Of a stretch of 64,000 bases of DNA, positions 31,456-39,900 are shown piece by piece. Within the stretch, counting starts at the first letter, position 1, and each line of letters begins with the position of its first letter. The stretch spans positions 4,979,001 through 5,043,000 of the forward strand of contig NZ_CP077087.1 in assembly GCF_014268495.2 (NCBI RefSeq), read 5' to 3'. A program made the position numbers and the translations under genes. A model generated the notes under the pieces. That model worked only from the letters and a program-made list of their open reading frames with translations, had not been told where the DNA came from and did no database searches. Source of the DNA: Pseudomonas monsensis. Its GTDB lineage: Bacteria > Pseudomonadota > Gammaproteobacteria > Pseudomonadales > Pseudomonadaceae.

Positions 31456-32685
31456 TCAATCCAGCTCGCTCAGCCGCCCCTCGATAAACCGCCGCTCCGG
31501 CTCCTGCCGCGTCAGCTCCAGCGCTCGCCGATACGCCAGCCGCGCCTGCTCCACCCGCCCCAACTGCCGACAGAACTCCGCCCGCGCCGAATGCGCCAGG
31601 TGGTAATCCTGCAATTCGCCGCGATCCAGGATCCCCTCGATCAGCGTCAACCCGGCCAACGCCCCATCCCGTTTGGCCACCGCCACCGCGCGGTTCAGTT
31701 CGATCACCGGCGATGGCATCGCTCGGAGCAATACGTCATACAGCCCGACGATCTGCTGCCAATCCGTTTGCGCCGCTGAAGGCGCCTCGGCATGCACCGC
31801 AGCAATCGCCGCTTGCAGGCAATACGGACCGAATCGCCGCGTGGTCAGCGCCCGCTCCACCAGTGCGCAACCTTCGACAATCAGCCCGGCATCCCAGCGC
31901 GAGCGGTCCTGGTCATCCAGCAGTACCAACTCGCCGTCCGGCGAGGTACGCGCCGGCCGCCGCGACTCGTGCAGCAGCATCAACGCCAACAGCCCCATCA
32001 CCTCCGGTTCCGGCAGCAGCTCCATCAGCAAACGCCCGAGCCTGATCGCCTCGCGGGTCAGGTCTTCACGGATCAGTTCAGCCCCCATCGACGCCGAATA
32101 GCCTTCGTTAAACACCAGATAGATCACCCGCAACACGCTGTCGAGGCGTTCGGGCAGTTCGCTCAGGCCGGGGACTTGATAGGGGATTTTCGCGTCACGG
32201 ATCTTGGCTTTGGCCCGCACGATGCGCTGGGCGATGGCCGCCGGCGCCGAGAGAAAGGCGCGGGCAATTTCTTCAGTGGTGAGGTCGCAGACTTCGCGCA
32301 AGGTCAGCGGCACTTGCGCATCCGCCGCCAGCGCCGGGTGACAGCAGGTGAAGATCAACCGCAGGCGATCGTCTTCCACATCTTCGCCACTCCAGTCGGC
32401 CTGTTCCAGTTCTTCAAGTTGCGCCAGCAGCAATGGCTGCGAGGCTTTGAAACGCGCACGTCGGCGCAGCACGTCGATGGCCTTGAAGCGCCCGGTGGAC
32501 ACCAGCCAGGTGCGCGGATTGTCCGGCACACCGTCGCGCTGCCAGCGCTCGACCGCGACGAAGAACGCCTCGTGCAAGGCTTCTTCGGCGAGGTCGAAAT
32601 CGCCGAGCAGGCGAATCAGCGTCGCGAGGATCCGCCGCGAATCCTCGCGATAGACCTGCTCGACCCGCGCCCGGACGTCAGACAT
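31456..32685 (-). CDS. ECF42-type sigma factor with C-terminal extension
   Basis: 409 residues, about twice a normal ECF sigma. Region 2 is VEQVYREDSRRILATLIRLL ... WQRDGVPDNPRTWLVSTGRF, region 4 is VPLTLREVCDLTTEEIARAF; then a ~200-residue TPR-like C-terminal domain with the motif VIYLVFNEGYSAS, the hallmark of group ECF42 (often annotated DUF6596). These sigma factors lack an anti-sigma partner and are encoded with YCII/DGPF proteins, exactly as here. The start overlaps the end of the YCII gene by 8 bases. Likely a stress or stimulus switch for its own operon. Confidence 0.92.
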   Translation of the reverse strand: MSDVRARVEQVYREDSRRILATLIRLLGDFDLAEEALHEAFFVAVERWQRDGVPDNPRTWLVSTGRFKAIDVLRRRARFKASQPLLLAQLEELEQADWSGEDVEDDRLRLIFTCCHPALAADAQVPLTLREVCDLTTEEIARAFLSAPAAIAQRIVRAKAKIRDAKIPYQVPGLSELPERLDSVLRVIYLVFNEGYSASMGAELIREDLTREAIRLGRLLMELLPEPEVMGLLALMLLHESRRPARTSPDGELVLLDDQDRSRWDAGLIVEGCALVERALTTRRFGPYCLQAAIAAVHAEAPSAAQTDWQQIVGLYDVLLRAMPSPVIELNRAVAVAKRDGALAGLTLIEGILDRGELQDYHLAHSARAEFCRQLGRVEQARLAYRRALELTRQEPERRFIEGRLSELD

Positions 32686-33022
32686 TCAGCTGCCGCACCG
32701 GGCGCACTTCGACGCTGCCGACCCGGGCCGCCGGAATGTTGCCGGCGACTTGAATCGCTTCGTTGAGGTCCTTGGCGTCGATCAGGTAGAAACCGGCCAG
32801 TTGCTCCTTGGTTTCCGCGAACGGGCCATCGGTGATCGACAGCTTGCCGTTGCGCATGCGCACCGTGGTCGCGGTCTGCACCGACTCCAACGCTTCGGCG
32901 GCAACCATGCGGCCGCTGCCCTGAATCGACTCGGCATACGCCCAGCATTCGGCGTCTTCCGGGCTGTCGGGCGACGTGTGCAGCAGGCGCTCATCGCTGT
33001 AGACCAGGCATAGATACTTCAT
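32678..33022 (-). CDS. YCII-related DGPF protein of the ECF42 operon
   Basis: 114 residues, ferredoxin-like YCII fold. Starts MKYLCLVYSDERLL and has the defining DGPF motif in KLSITDGPFAETKEQLAGFY. These proteins are constant partners and usual targets of ECF42 sigma factors; the biochemical role is unknown. Ribosome site AGGAGAAAGCC directly before the ATG. Middle gene of SnoaL-like, YCII, sigma, with an 8-base overlap downstream and a 40-base gap upstream. Confidence 0.92.
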   Translation of the reverse strand: MKYLCLVYSDERLLHTSPDSPEDAECWAYAESIQGSGRMVAAEALESVQTATTVRMRNGKLSITDGPFAETKEQLAGFYLIDAKDLNEAIQVAGNIPAARVGSVEVRPVRQLNV

Positions 33023-33062
33023 GGCTTTCTCCTGATTCGAACGGATCAACTATGGCTGAAGA

Positions 33063-33488
33063 TCAGGGCTGCACGTCGAACAGCGTGGCGCCGCTCATCG
33101 GATCGAACGGGGCCGACCAATGCTCGTGGGCAATCTTCCACGTCCCGCCCACCTGCCGATAACACGCGGTGGCGCGCATCCAGCAGCTCTGGGTTTCGCC
33201 CTTGTCGTTGGTCCCGCCGCAATGCGCGACCCAGTGGGCGAAGGCGAGGTTGTCGGCGGTCTCGATGGCGAGCTCGTGGAACTCGAAAACGTGCGGGCCG
33301 GCACACATTTCCATGCAGGCTTCCCAGTGTGCGCGGTAGGCCGCCTTGCCCTTGAATTGCAGGGCCTTGATCGCATCGAACGAGACGATGTCGTCGGCGT
33401 ACAACGCCATGACTTGCTCGACGTTTTTGCTCATCACCGCCTCGCGGTAAGTATTGATCAGGCTCTGGATGTCAGCGTGTGCGCTCAT
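33063..33488 (-). CDS. SnoaL-like (NTF2-fold) protein, first gene of the ECF42 operon
   Basis: 141 residues, cone-shaped NTF2-like fold: IQSLINTYREAVMSKNVEQV, MALYADDIVSFDAIKALQF, GKAAYRAHWEACMEM, then beta strands ending WKIAHEHWSAPFDPMSG. Such proteins are small ketosteroid-isomerase-like enzymes or ligand binders; substrate unknown. Start 33488 has CCGGAGAACACC upstream. It leads a three-gene operon with YCII and the ECF42 sigma factor, and is therefore a likely member of that regulon. Confidence 0.88.
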   Translation of the reverse strand: MSAHADIQSLINTYREAVMSKNVEQVMALYADDIVSFDAIKALQFKGKAAYRAHWEACMEMCAGPHVFEFHELAIETADNLAFAHWVAHCGGTNDKGETQSCWMRATACYRQVGGTWKIAHEHWSAPFDPMSGATLFDVQP

Positions 33489-33627
33489 GGTGTTCTCCGG
33501 TTTTTGTGGTGAAGACACCCTTAGTCGTTCAGCCATCGAACGGATCGACAGACGAAACAAAAAATTTCCGCCGAAGACAAAATCGCTAGAATCCGAGGCT
33601 TATCTTTGTAGGAAAAAGGAAATTCCC

Positions 33628-34113
33628 GTGTCAGCCCAACTTGTGCCGTACGACAGCCTGAGCCCTTTGCAGCGTCAGCAAGTCGAGGCGATTGAAATCC
33701 ATCCCGAGCAGATCAAGTTTTCCGGCGACATCCACGGCGCGCTGCACACGCTGCTGTCCAGACCCGGCCCCGGCGTGAAGGGCTTCGCGCTGCTGGCGGA
33801 GGAAGTACCGGTGGCGTTCCTGCTGCTCAAGCGCCCGCCCGTGCTGCCGGACTGGGCCGATGCACACAGCGCCACCCTGCACGCTTTGCAGGTCGACCAT
33901 CGGGCGCAGGGCAAGGGTTACGGCAAGGCCTGTCTGCAAGCGTTGCCCGCCGTGGCGCGTGAAGCATGGCCGGAGATCAAGGGCCTGGAGCTGTCGGTGG
34001 ATGCGGATAACGACGCAGCGATCGCGCTGTACGCCAAATACGGCTTCGTCGACAGCGGCGAAGCGTACAAGGGCCGGATCGGTTACGAGCGGCGCATGGG
34101 GCTGTTTTTCTGA
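33628..34113 (+). CDS. GNAT-family N-acetyltransferase
   Basis: 161 residues. Acetyl-CoA binding motif LQVDHRAQGKGYGKACLQAL (Q/R-x-x-G-x-G/A), followed by LELSVDADNDAAIALYAKYG FVDSG, the usual end of GNAT enzymes. Substrate unknown. GTG start at 33628 with AAAAAGGAAATTCCC upstream. Divergent from the ECF42 operon; followed 18 bases later by the flavin-fold protein gene, so the two may be cotranscribed. Confidence 0.9.
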   Translation: MSAQLVPYDSLSPLQRQQVEAIEIHPEQIKFSGDIHGALHTLLSRPGPGVKGFALLAEEVPVAFLLLKRPPVLPDWADAHSATLHALQVDHRAQGKGYGKACLQALPAVAREAWPEIKGLELSVDADNDAAIALYAKYGFVDSGEAYKGRIGYERRMGLFF

Positions 34114-34131
34114 GTCAGCAAGGATTGCACG

Positions 34132-34737
34132 ATGATCGAATCAATCGAAGCACTGGAAGCGATATACGGATTGCCCCACGAGCGCGCGGTGCGCAAGCAG
34201 ATCGGCTTTCTCAACGAGGACTATCAGGCGATGGTGCGCCTGTCGCCGCTGGTGATCGTCAGTTCGGTGGGCGCCGACGGTCTCGACAATTCGCCGCGGG
34301 GCGATGCGCCAGGATTTGTGCGGATCATTGATCAAAACACCCTGGCCCTGCCGGATCGCCCGGGCAACAACCGCATCGACACCCTGCGCAATGTGCTGCA
34401 CGATCCGCGAGTGTCGCTGCTGTTTATCATTCCGGGGATTGGCGAGACGCTGCGGGTCAATGGCACCGCGACCATCAGTGCAGATCCCGAACTGCTGGAA
34501 AGCTTTGCGGTGAATGGCAAACCGGCGAAAACGGTGTTGCTGGTGACGGTGGAGGCGGCATTTTTCCACTGTTCGAAAGCGTTTGTGCGTTCGGATGCGT
34601 GGAACCCGCAAACCCACCTGCCGCGCTCGGCCCTGCCCTCCGCCGGCGCCTTTCACAAGCGCCTGAATGACGGGCAGTTTGATGCCGAGACCTACGACCG
34701 GGAAGCACCGAAAAGAGTAAGCGACACTCTCTACTGA
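34132..34737 (+). CDS. Pyridoxamine 5'-phosphate oxidase-fold flavoprotein
   Basis: 201 residues with the split-barrel FMN-binding fold: LVIVSSVGADGLDNSPRGDA, ALPDRPGNNRIDTLRNVLHD, GETLRVNGTATISADPELLE, AAFFHCSKAFVRSDAW. This matches the MSMEG_1061-type subgroup of the PNPOx-like family rather than true PdxH. Probably an FMN- or F420-type reductase or binder of unknown substrate. It follows the GNAT gene closely. Confidence 0.87.
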   Translation: MIESIEALEAIYGLPHERAVRKQIGFLNEDYQAMVRLSPLVIVSSVGADGLDNSPRGDAPGFVRIIDQNTLALPDRPGNNRIDTLRNVLHDPRVSLLFIIPGIGETLRVNGTATISADPELLESFAVNGKPAKTVLLVTVEAAFFHCSKAFVRSDAWNPQTHLPRSALPSAGAFHKRLNDGQFDAETYDREAPKRVSDTLY

Positions 34738-34762
34738 ACGGGGAATTGCAAACACCGCTAGA

Positions 34763-34857
34763 CCCTGTGGGAGCTGGCTTGCCAGCGATGGCGTCGGCAC
34801 ATCAGACGTTGATGTCGACTGACCCACCGCTATCGCTGGCAAGCCAGCTCCCACAGG
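34763..34857. repeat. REPIN (CTGGCTTGCCAGCGAT type)
   Basis: CCTGTGGGAGCTGGCTTGCC AGCGATGGCG ... CGCTATCGCTGGCAAGCCAG CTCCCACAGG. Between convergent genes. Confidence 0.93.
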
Positions 34858-34871
34858 TTATGAGTGATGTC

Positions 34872-35360
34872 TTACACAGTGAGGATCATCTCGTGCCACG
34901 CCATCCCGCCATGATCGGACTCTGACGGCTTGATGTAGGCAAAGCCAAACCCGGCATAAAGCGGGATGTGCTTCTCCTTGCACATCAGATGAATCGTCGC
35001 TTTATCCATCCCGCGCATGCGTTCGATGAACTCGGCCATCAGGCGCTTGGCCAGGCCCTGCCCCTGGTAGTCCGGGTGCACCACCACCGACATGATCACC
35101 ACGTTCGGCCCTTGCGGATCGTGGCCGATCAGCTCCTTGAACGCCTCGTCCGACATCTGCACATCAAACGCCGCACCGGAGTTGACGAAACCGGCGACCA
35201 CCCCGTCCACCTCGGCGACGATGAAGCCTTGCGGCCAGGTGGCGATGCGGGTGGCGATCTTCTCGCGGGTGGCGGCTTCATCGCCTTCATAGGCAACGGT
35301 TTCGATGGCGTAGCAGCGGTCCAGGTCGGCAGCGGTGACGTTGCGGATGAGGGTGTTCAT
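34872..35360 (-). CDS. GNAT-family N-acetyltransferase (arylalkylamine-type)
   Basis: 162 residues. AcCoA motif VVHPDYQGQGLAKRLMAEFI, then IHLMCKEKHIPLYAGFGFAY. The N-terminal LIRNVTAADLDRCYAIETVA and EGDEAATREKIATRIATWPQ fit the arylalkylamine-like GNAT subgroup. Substrate unknown. Start 35360 (MNTLIRNVT); the longer frame to 35399 would need an upstream codon without ribosome site. Confidence 0.9.
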   Translation of the reverse strand: MNTLIRNVTAADLDRCYAIETVAYEGDEAATREKIATRIATWPQGFIVAEVDGVVAGFVNSGAAFDVQMSDEAFKELIGHDPQGPNVVIMSVVVHPDYQGQGLAKRLMAEFIERMRGMDKATIHLMCKEKHIPLYAGFGFAYIKPSESDHGGMAWHEMILTV

Positions 35361-35525
35361 GGCAGCTCGAAAATCAGCGGAGAAAAGTGCGCAAAGCATA
35401 AAGGAATAAGGTGCCCATATCGATCTGCGCAGGGCGCGTAAAGCCTGCGTATAAGCGCTTTTCTTCGTGCCGGCGGCGAGCTATTTCTGAGGCGTGTCTC
35501 TGATCACCCTTGGGGGAAACCGCTT

Positions 35526-35642
35526 ATGAGCAGCGTGGAAATCGGCCTGTTGATGGTGTTGGGCATCAGTACGTTCGGCTTTATCACCCTGGGCATCGAC
35601 CTGTTGCGTGCGCGACGGGTGGGCAAAGGTAAACGCGGTTGA
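35526..35642 (+). CDS. Small single-pass membrane protein (38 residues)
   Basis: Reads MSSVEIGLLMVLGISTFGFI then TLGIDLLRARRVGKGKRG: one hydrophobic helix followed by a basic tail, so a type of small inner-membrane protein with a cytoplasmic C-terminus. Ribosome site TTGGGGGAAAC precedes the ATG. A perfect palindromic terminator follows 4 bases after the stop. Function unknown. Confidence 0.65.
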   Translation: MSSVEIGLLMVLGISTFGFITLGIDLLRARRVGKGKRG

Positions 35643-35646
35643 ACAA

Positions 35647-35675
35647 CATGAGGCGGATCATTGATCCGCCTCATG
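35647..35675. terminator. Perfect bidirectional hairpin
   Basis: CATGAGGCGGATCA, single-base centre T, TGATCCGCCTCATG: 14-bp perfect arms between the small membrane protein gene and the convergent GyrI-like gene. Probably a shared terminator; the flanking T-run is weak. Confidence 0.7.
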
Positions 35676-35684
35676 CTTATGCGC

Positions 35685-36179
35685 TCAGGCCCGGGTGTCG
35701 ACCGGTACGCAGATTTCCAGTTTGCCGGTGTGCAGCCGCGGATTGAAATCGGCGCTGTAACGCTCGATTTCCGGCGCGTTGAGCTCCACGTAATGGGACG
35801 TCGGCAGCCAGGTCTTGTAGATGTACTGCAGAGTCTGCGGCAACTGATCGAGCGGTCCCTTGTGCTCGAACACCGCATACTGCCTGGGCAACACTTCGAT
35901 CCACTGGTAGACCTTCTGGTCAAGGTCATCGAGCTTGCTGATTTCCACCCCGGCGATGTAATCGAAGCCGCCCTGGCCATCGAAGTTACTGCAGACGCCG
36001 TAGGTCACTTCGTTTTTTTGTCCCTGTATCTTTCCCAGGTGCGGCAAGAACTTTTCCCACAGTGCGGGAATGTCCTTGGCGCTGTCCTGGGTAAATCGTC
36101 CACGAAATCCTGCAATCAGCAGGAAGTGTCCATGTTCGAAGCGAGGTTCTGACACTTCGACGCGTTTTTGCTCATCCAT
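35685..36179 (-). CDS. GyrI-like small-molecule-binding domain protein
   Basis: 164 residues, an isolated effector-binding domain as found behind AraC regulators and in E. coli GyrI/SbmC: FLLIAGFRGRFTQDSAKDIP, VTYGVCSNFDGQGGFDYIAG, LPRQYAVFEHKGPLDQLPQT, ERYSADFNPRLHTGKLEICV. No DNA-binding part. Such proteins bind hydrophobic ligands or toxins. Start 36179 has CAGGAGTCGAGTC upstream. It is followed by nothing on its strand; the LysE gene lies 68 bases upstream on the same strand. Confidence 0.85.
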   Translation of the reverse strand: MDEQKRVEVSEPRFEHGHFLLIAGFRGRFTQDSAKDIPALWEKFLPHLGKIQGQKNEVTYGVCSNFDGQGGFDYIAGVEISKLDDLDQKVYQWIEVLPRQYAVFEHKGPLDQLPQTLQYIYKTWLPTSHYVELNAPEIERYSADFNPRLHTGKLEICVPVDTRA

Positions 36180-36247
36180 GACTCGACTCCTGGAACAAAA
36201 AAAGGGGTTCGGCAGGTGAGTATAGAAGCCAAACCCGATTCGCAATG

Positions 36248-36910
36248 TTACAAGGCGTGCAACTGGTCGGCCGCCCCGGAGCCAACGAACTCGTTATAAC
36301 CGGATACGATCACGTAAACCGCGAAATAGCAGAAGATCGCCGCCGATGCCATGTAGGAGTAGCGCAACAGCTTGTCGCCGAGCAACTTGCCGCCGTGGCT
36401 CGCGGCAAAGCACAAACCGGCCGACCACAGCAGCCCGGCGCAGAGAAACCCGCCGAGGAACAGCGCCGAACTGACCGGACCACCACCGCCGGAACGCGCG
36501 ATCAAGGTGCCGCCCACTGCCGCGAACCACAGAATCGCGCTTGGCGAGGACATGGCAAGGAAGATCCCGCGAAAGAACTCCTTGCGGTGCGAGTTCTGCC
36601 CCACTTCTGCGGTCGCCGCCAGTTGCGCCTCGTGGTGAATCGCCGAGTAGATCATCTTCGCCGCGAAATAGATCAGCAGCGCCGAACCGCCGATCCACAG
36701 GACCCAGCGCACCGTTTCGTATTGCAGCAGCACGGTCATCCCGGCCAGCGCCAGCACCGCGTAGATCAGATCACCGACGCAGGTACCGAGGCCCAGCGCG
36801 AAGCCCTGGAAGTAACCGCGCTGCATCGCCAGGGTAATCATCGCGATGTTGGCCACGCCGATGTCCAGGCACAGCGAGAGGCTCAGCAAGAAGCCGCTGG
36901 TGAATTCCAT
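36248..36910 (-). CDS. LysE/RhtB-family amino acid exporter
   Basis: 220 residues, six hydrophobic helices. N-terminal signature FTSGFLLSLSLCLDIGVANI, then FALGLGTCVGDLIYAVLALA and a central loop before SPSAILWFAAVGGTLIARSG, which fit LysE-type exporters of amino acids or related metabolites. The substrate is unknown. Start 36910 (MEFTSGF) has AAGGAAATCGGTAG upstream. Divergent from alaC, an aminotransferase making alanine, so amino acid overflow is one possible role. Confidence 0.88.
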   Translation of the reverse strand: MEFTSGFLLSLSLCLDIGVANIAMITLAMQRGYFQGFALGLGTCVGDLIYAVLALAGMTVLLQYETVRWVLWIGGSALLIYFAAKMIYSAIHHEAQLAATAEVGQNSHRKEFFRGIFLAMSSPSAILWFAAVGGTLIARSGGGGPVSSALFLGGFLCAGLLWSAGLCFAASHGGKLLGDKLLRYSYMASAAIFCYFAVYVIVSGYNEFVGSGAADQLHAL

Positions 36911-37063
36911 CTACCGATTTCCTTGGAAAAATTTGTTTAACGATTGTTTGAACACCGGGGGGCTGGACAGTCTGCCATCACAGCCCTTATCTTCGCCAAC
37001 AGGTCACCGCAGTGACCAGCGTCGCTCGGACGGTTCCGGGCGCTTACGTTATCCGAGGCAACA

Positions 37064-38281
37064 ATGGCTGAACAAGGTTCGCCGCGCCGCTTTGCGCGCA
37101 TAGATCGACTCCCCCCTTACGTTTTCAACATCACCGCCGAACTGAAGATGGCCGCCAGGCGGCGTGGTGAAGACATCATCGACCTGAGCATGGGCAACCC
37201 CGACGGGGCCACGCCGCCGCACATTGTCGAAAAACTGGTGCAGGTCGCGCAGCGCGAAGACACCCACGGTTACTCCACGTCCAAGGGCATTCCGCGCCTG
37301 CGTCGGGCGATTTCCAACTGGTACAAGGAACGCTACGCGGTCGACATCGACCCGGAAAGCGAAGCCATTGTCACCATCGGCTCCAAGGAAGGCCTGGCGC
37401 ACCTGATGCTGGCGACCCTGGATCAGGGCGACACCGTACTGGTGCCGAACCCGAGTTACCCGATTCACATCTACGGCGCAGTGATTGCCGGCGCCCAGGT
37501 ACGTTCGGTGCCATTGGTGCCGGGCGTGGACTTCTTCGCTGAACTGGAGCGCGCGATTCGCGGCTCGATCCCGAAGCCGAAGATGATGATCCTCGGCTTC
37601 CCGTCCAACCCCACCGCACAGTGCGTGGAGCTGGATTTCTTCGAACGGGTGATCGCCCTCGCCAAGCAGTACGACGTGCTGGTGATTCACGACCTGGCGT
37701 ACGCCGACATCGTCTACGACGGCTGGAAAGCCCCGTCGATCATGCAGGTGCCGGGCGCCAAGGACATCGCGGTGGAGTTTTTCACCCTGTCCAAGAGCTA
37801 CAACATGGCCGGCTGGCGGATCGGTTTCATGGTCGGCAACCCGGAGCTGGTCAATGCGCTGGCGCGGATCAAGAGCTACCACGACTACGGCACCTTCACC
37901 CCGCTGCAAGTGGCGGCGATTGCCGCGCTGGAAGGTGATCAGCAGTGCGTGCGCGACATCGCCGAGCAATACCGCCAGCGCCGCAATGTGCTGGTCAAAG
38001 GCCTGCATGAACTGGGCTGGATGGTCGAGAATCCGAAGGCTTCGATGTATGTCTGGGCGAAGATTCCTGAGCAGTACGCGCATCTGGGTTCGCTGGAGTT
38101 CGCCAAGAAGTTGCTGGCCGAGGCCAAGGTCTGCGTCTCGCCGGGGGTGGGTTTTGGTGAGTATGGCGATGATCACGTGCGCTTCGCGCTGATCGAAAAC
38201 CAGGACCGGATTCGTCAGGCAGTGCGCGGGATTCGCGGGATGTTCCGGGCCGATGGCCTGAGTCCAAAAACTTCCGCCTGA
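37064..38281 (+). CDS. alaC: Alanine-type aminotransferase
   Basis: 405 residues, class I PLP aminotransferase of the AlaC/YfdZ group, which transfers the amino group of glutamate to pyruvate. Features: IIDLSMGNPDGATPPHIVEK, GYSTSKGIPRLRRAISNWY, PSNPTAQCVELDFFE (Asn-Pro), VIHDLAYADIVYDG, and the PLP lysine in FFTLSKSYNMAGWRIGFMVG with the substrate Arg near VRFALIENQDRIRQA. Start 37064 has GAGGCAACA upstream. Symbol by family resemblance. A REPIN and a terminator follow. Confidence 0.9.
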   Translation: MAEQGSPRRFARIDRLPPYVFNITAELKMAARRRGEDIIDLSMGNPDGATPPHIVEKLVQVAQREDTHGYSTSKGIPRLRRAISNWYKERYAVDIDPESEAIVTIGSKEGLAHLMLATLDQGDTVLVPNPSYPIHIYGAVIAGAQVRSVPLVPGVDFFAELERAIRGSIPKPKMMILGFPSNPTAQCVELDFFERVIALAKQYDVLVIHDLAYADIVYDGWKAPSIMQVPGAKDIAVEFFTLSKSYNMAGWRIGFMVGNPELVNALARIKSYHDYGTFTPLQVAAIAALEGDQQCVRDIAEQYRQRRNVLVKGLHELGWMVENPKASMYVWAKIPEQYAHLGSLEFAKKLLAEAKVCVSPGVGFGEYGDDHVRFALIENQDRIRQAVRGIRGMFRADGLSPKTSA

Positions 38282-38289
38282 CACCTATC

Positions 38290-38381
38290 CCCTGTGGGAG
38301 CGAGCTTGCTCGCGAAGGCGTCGTGTCAGCTACATCAATGCTGACTGAGCCACCGCTTTCGCGAGCAGGCTCGCTCCCACA
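38290..38381. repeat. REPIN (GCGAGCTTGCTCGC type)
   Basis: CCTGTGGGAGCGAGCTTGCT CGCGAAGGCG ... CGCTTTCGCGAGCAGGCTCG CTCCCACA, directly after alaC. Confidence 0.92.
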
Positions 38382-38413
38382 TTGGCTTTGTCTGTAGCGA
38401 AGAAATCATCACC

Positions 38414-38446
38414 CACAAAAAAACCGCATCGCTGCGGTTTTTTTGT
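38414..38446. terminator. Bidirectional terminator between alaC and gntT
   Basis: CACAAAAAAACCGCA, loop TCGC, TGCGGTTTTTTTGTG. A/T runs on both sides allow termination of alaC (rightward) and of gntT (leftward). Confidence 0.93.
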
Positions 38447-38462
38447 GCCTGCAAGAAGCCGC

Positions 38463-39818
38463 TTAAACGAACAGCGACAACAGCAGGATAAAGCCCAAGG
38501 CGACGATGGACAGGATGGTTTCCATCGCCGTCCAGGTCTTGAACGTCTCGGCCACGGTCATGTTGAAGTACTGCTTCACCAGCCAGAAACCGGCGTCGTT
38601 AACGTGGGACAGGATCAACGAGCCCGCGCCAGTCGCGAGTACCAGCAGCTCACGGTTGACCCCCGGGATCATCCCGACCACCGGCACGACAATCCCCGCG
38701 CCGGTAATGGTCGCCACAGTTGCCGAACCGGTAGCGACACGAATCACCGCCGCCACCAGCCACGCCAGCAGGATCGGCGAGATCTGTGCGCTCACCGCCA
38801 TGTGGCCGATCACGTCACCTACACCACTGGTCACCAGCATCTGCTTGAAGCCACCGCCGGCGCCGATGATCAGGATGATCGCAGCGGTCGGCGCCAGGCT
38901 CGCGTCGAGCCACTTGAGCATCTGCTGGGAACCGATGCCCTGCTTGTGCCCGAAGGTGTAAAGCGACAGCAGTAAGGCCAGCAGCAGTGCCGAGATCGGG
39001 TGACCGATCATGTCCATCCAGGTGCGGAAGAAATGACCGTCCGGCAGCGCCACGTCCGCGAAGGTTTTCAGCAGCATCAGGAACACCGGCAGCAGCACGG
39101 TGATCAGGGTGATGCTGAAGCTAGGCAGCGTTGTCGAGTCGTCATTTTCGCGGGCCAGTTGATCGACCAGTTCCTGATTCGGGTGACCCGGAATGTGCTT
39201 GGCGATAAACGTACCGAAGATCGGACCGGCAATGATTGCCGTCGGCAGCGCAACGATCAGACCGTAAAGAATGGTCTTGCCGATGTCAGCACCGAATACG
39301 CCGATGGCCAGCAGCGGCCCCGGGTGCGGTGGCACCAGACCGTGTACGGCGGACAGACCGGCGAGCAGCGGGATACCGATCTTGATGATCGACACGCCAG
39401 TGCGTCGGGCGACGATGAACACCAGCGGAATCAGCAGCACAAAGCCGATTTCGAAGAACAGCGGAATGCCTACCAGAAACGCGGCGAACATCATCGCCCA
39501 CTGGACCTTGTCTTTGCCGAAGGCGCGGATCAGGGTCTGGGCGATCTGGTCGGCACCGCCGGATTCGGCCATCATTTTGCCGAGCATGGTGCCCAGCGCC
39601 AGGATGATACCGACGAAACCGAGCACGCCACCGAAGCCGTCCTGGAACGCCTTGATGATGGTGCCGATCGGCATGCCGGACGTCAGGCCGAGGAACGCGG
39701 CCGCGATGGTCAGGGAAATGAACGGGTGAATCTTGAATTTGGTGATCAGGATAATCAGGCCGATTACCGTGACCACTGCATCGAGCAGCAGGTAGGCGTC
39801 GTGGGACATGCCAAACAT
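38463..39818 (-). CDS. gntT: Gluconate permease, GntP family
   Basis: 451 residues, about 12 hydrophobic helices. GntP-family signatures: HPFISLTIAAAFLGLTSGMP, FFEIGFVLLIPLVFIVARRT, GLVPPHPGPLLAIGVFGADI and ATGSATVATITGAGIVVPVV. Proton-linked uptake of gluconate feeding gluconokinase. Downstream of gntK on the same strand with an 82-base gap that holds its own GntR operator (39876-39887), so it can be expressed separately. Symbol by family and context. Confidence 0.93.
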   Translation of the reverse strand: MFGMSHDAYLLLDAVVTVIGLIILITKFKIHPFISLTIAAAFLGLTSGMPIGTIIKAFQDGFGGVLGFVGIILALGTMLGKMMAESGGADQIAQTLIRAFGKDKVQWAMMFAAFLVGIPLFFEIGFVLLIPLVFIVARRTGVSIIKIGIPLLAGLSAVHGLVPPHPGPLLAIGVFGADIGKTILYGLIVALPTAIIAGPIFGTFIAKHIPGHPNQELVDQLARENDDSTTLPSFSITLITVLLPVFLMLLKTFADVALPDGHFFRTWMDMIGHPISALLLALLLSLYTFGHKQGIGSQQMLKWLDASLAPTAAIILIIGAGGGFKQMLVTSGVGDVIGHMAVSAQISPILLAWLVAAVIRVATGSATVATITGAGIVVPVVGMIPGVNRELLVLATGAGSLILSHVNDAGFWLVKQYFNMTVAETFKTWTAMETILSIVALGFILLLSLFV

Positions 39819-39875
39819 TGGGGGTGTCTCCTGGATTGTTGTTGTTATTAAAGCGGGTTAAACAGAAGTCGGGGG

Positions 39876-39887
39876 GACAGCGCTATC
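39876..39887. promoter_or_regulatory. GntR operator in front of gntT
   Basis: GACAGCGCTATC, one base different from the operators in front of gntK and gntR. The 12-bp core is palindromic (GRYAGCGCTRYC). Confidence 0.75.
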
Positions 39888-39900
39888 TCTTTCAACACAC

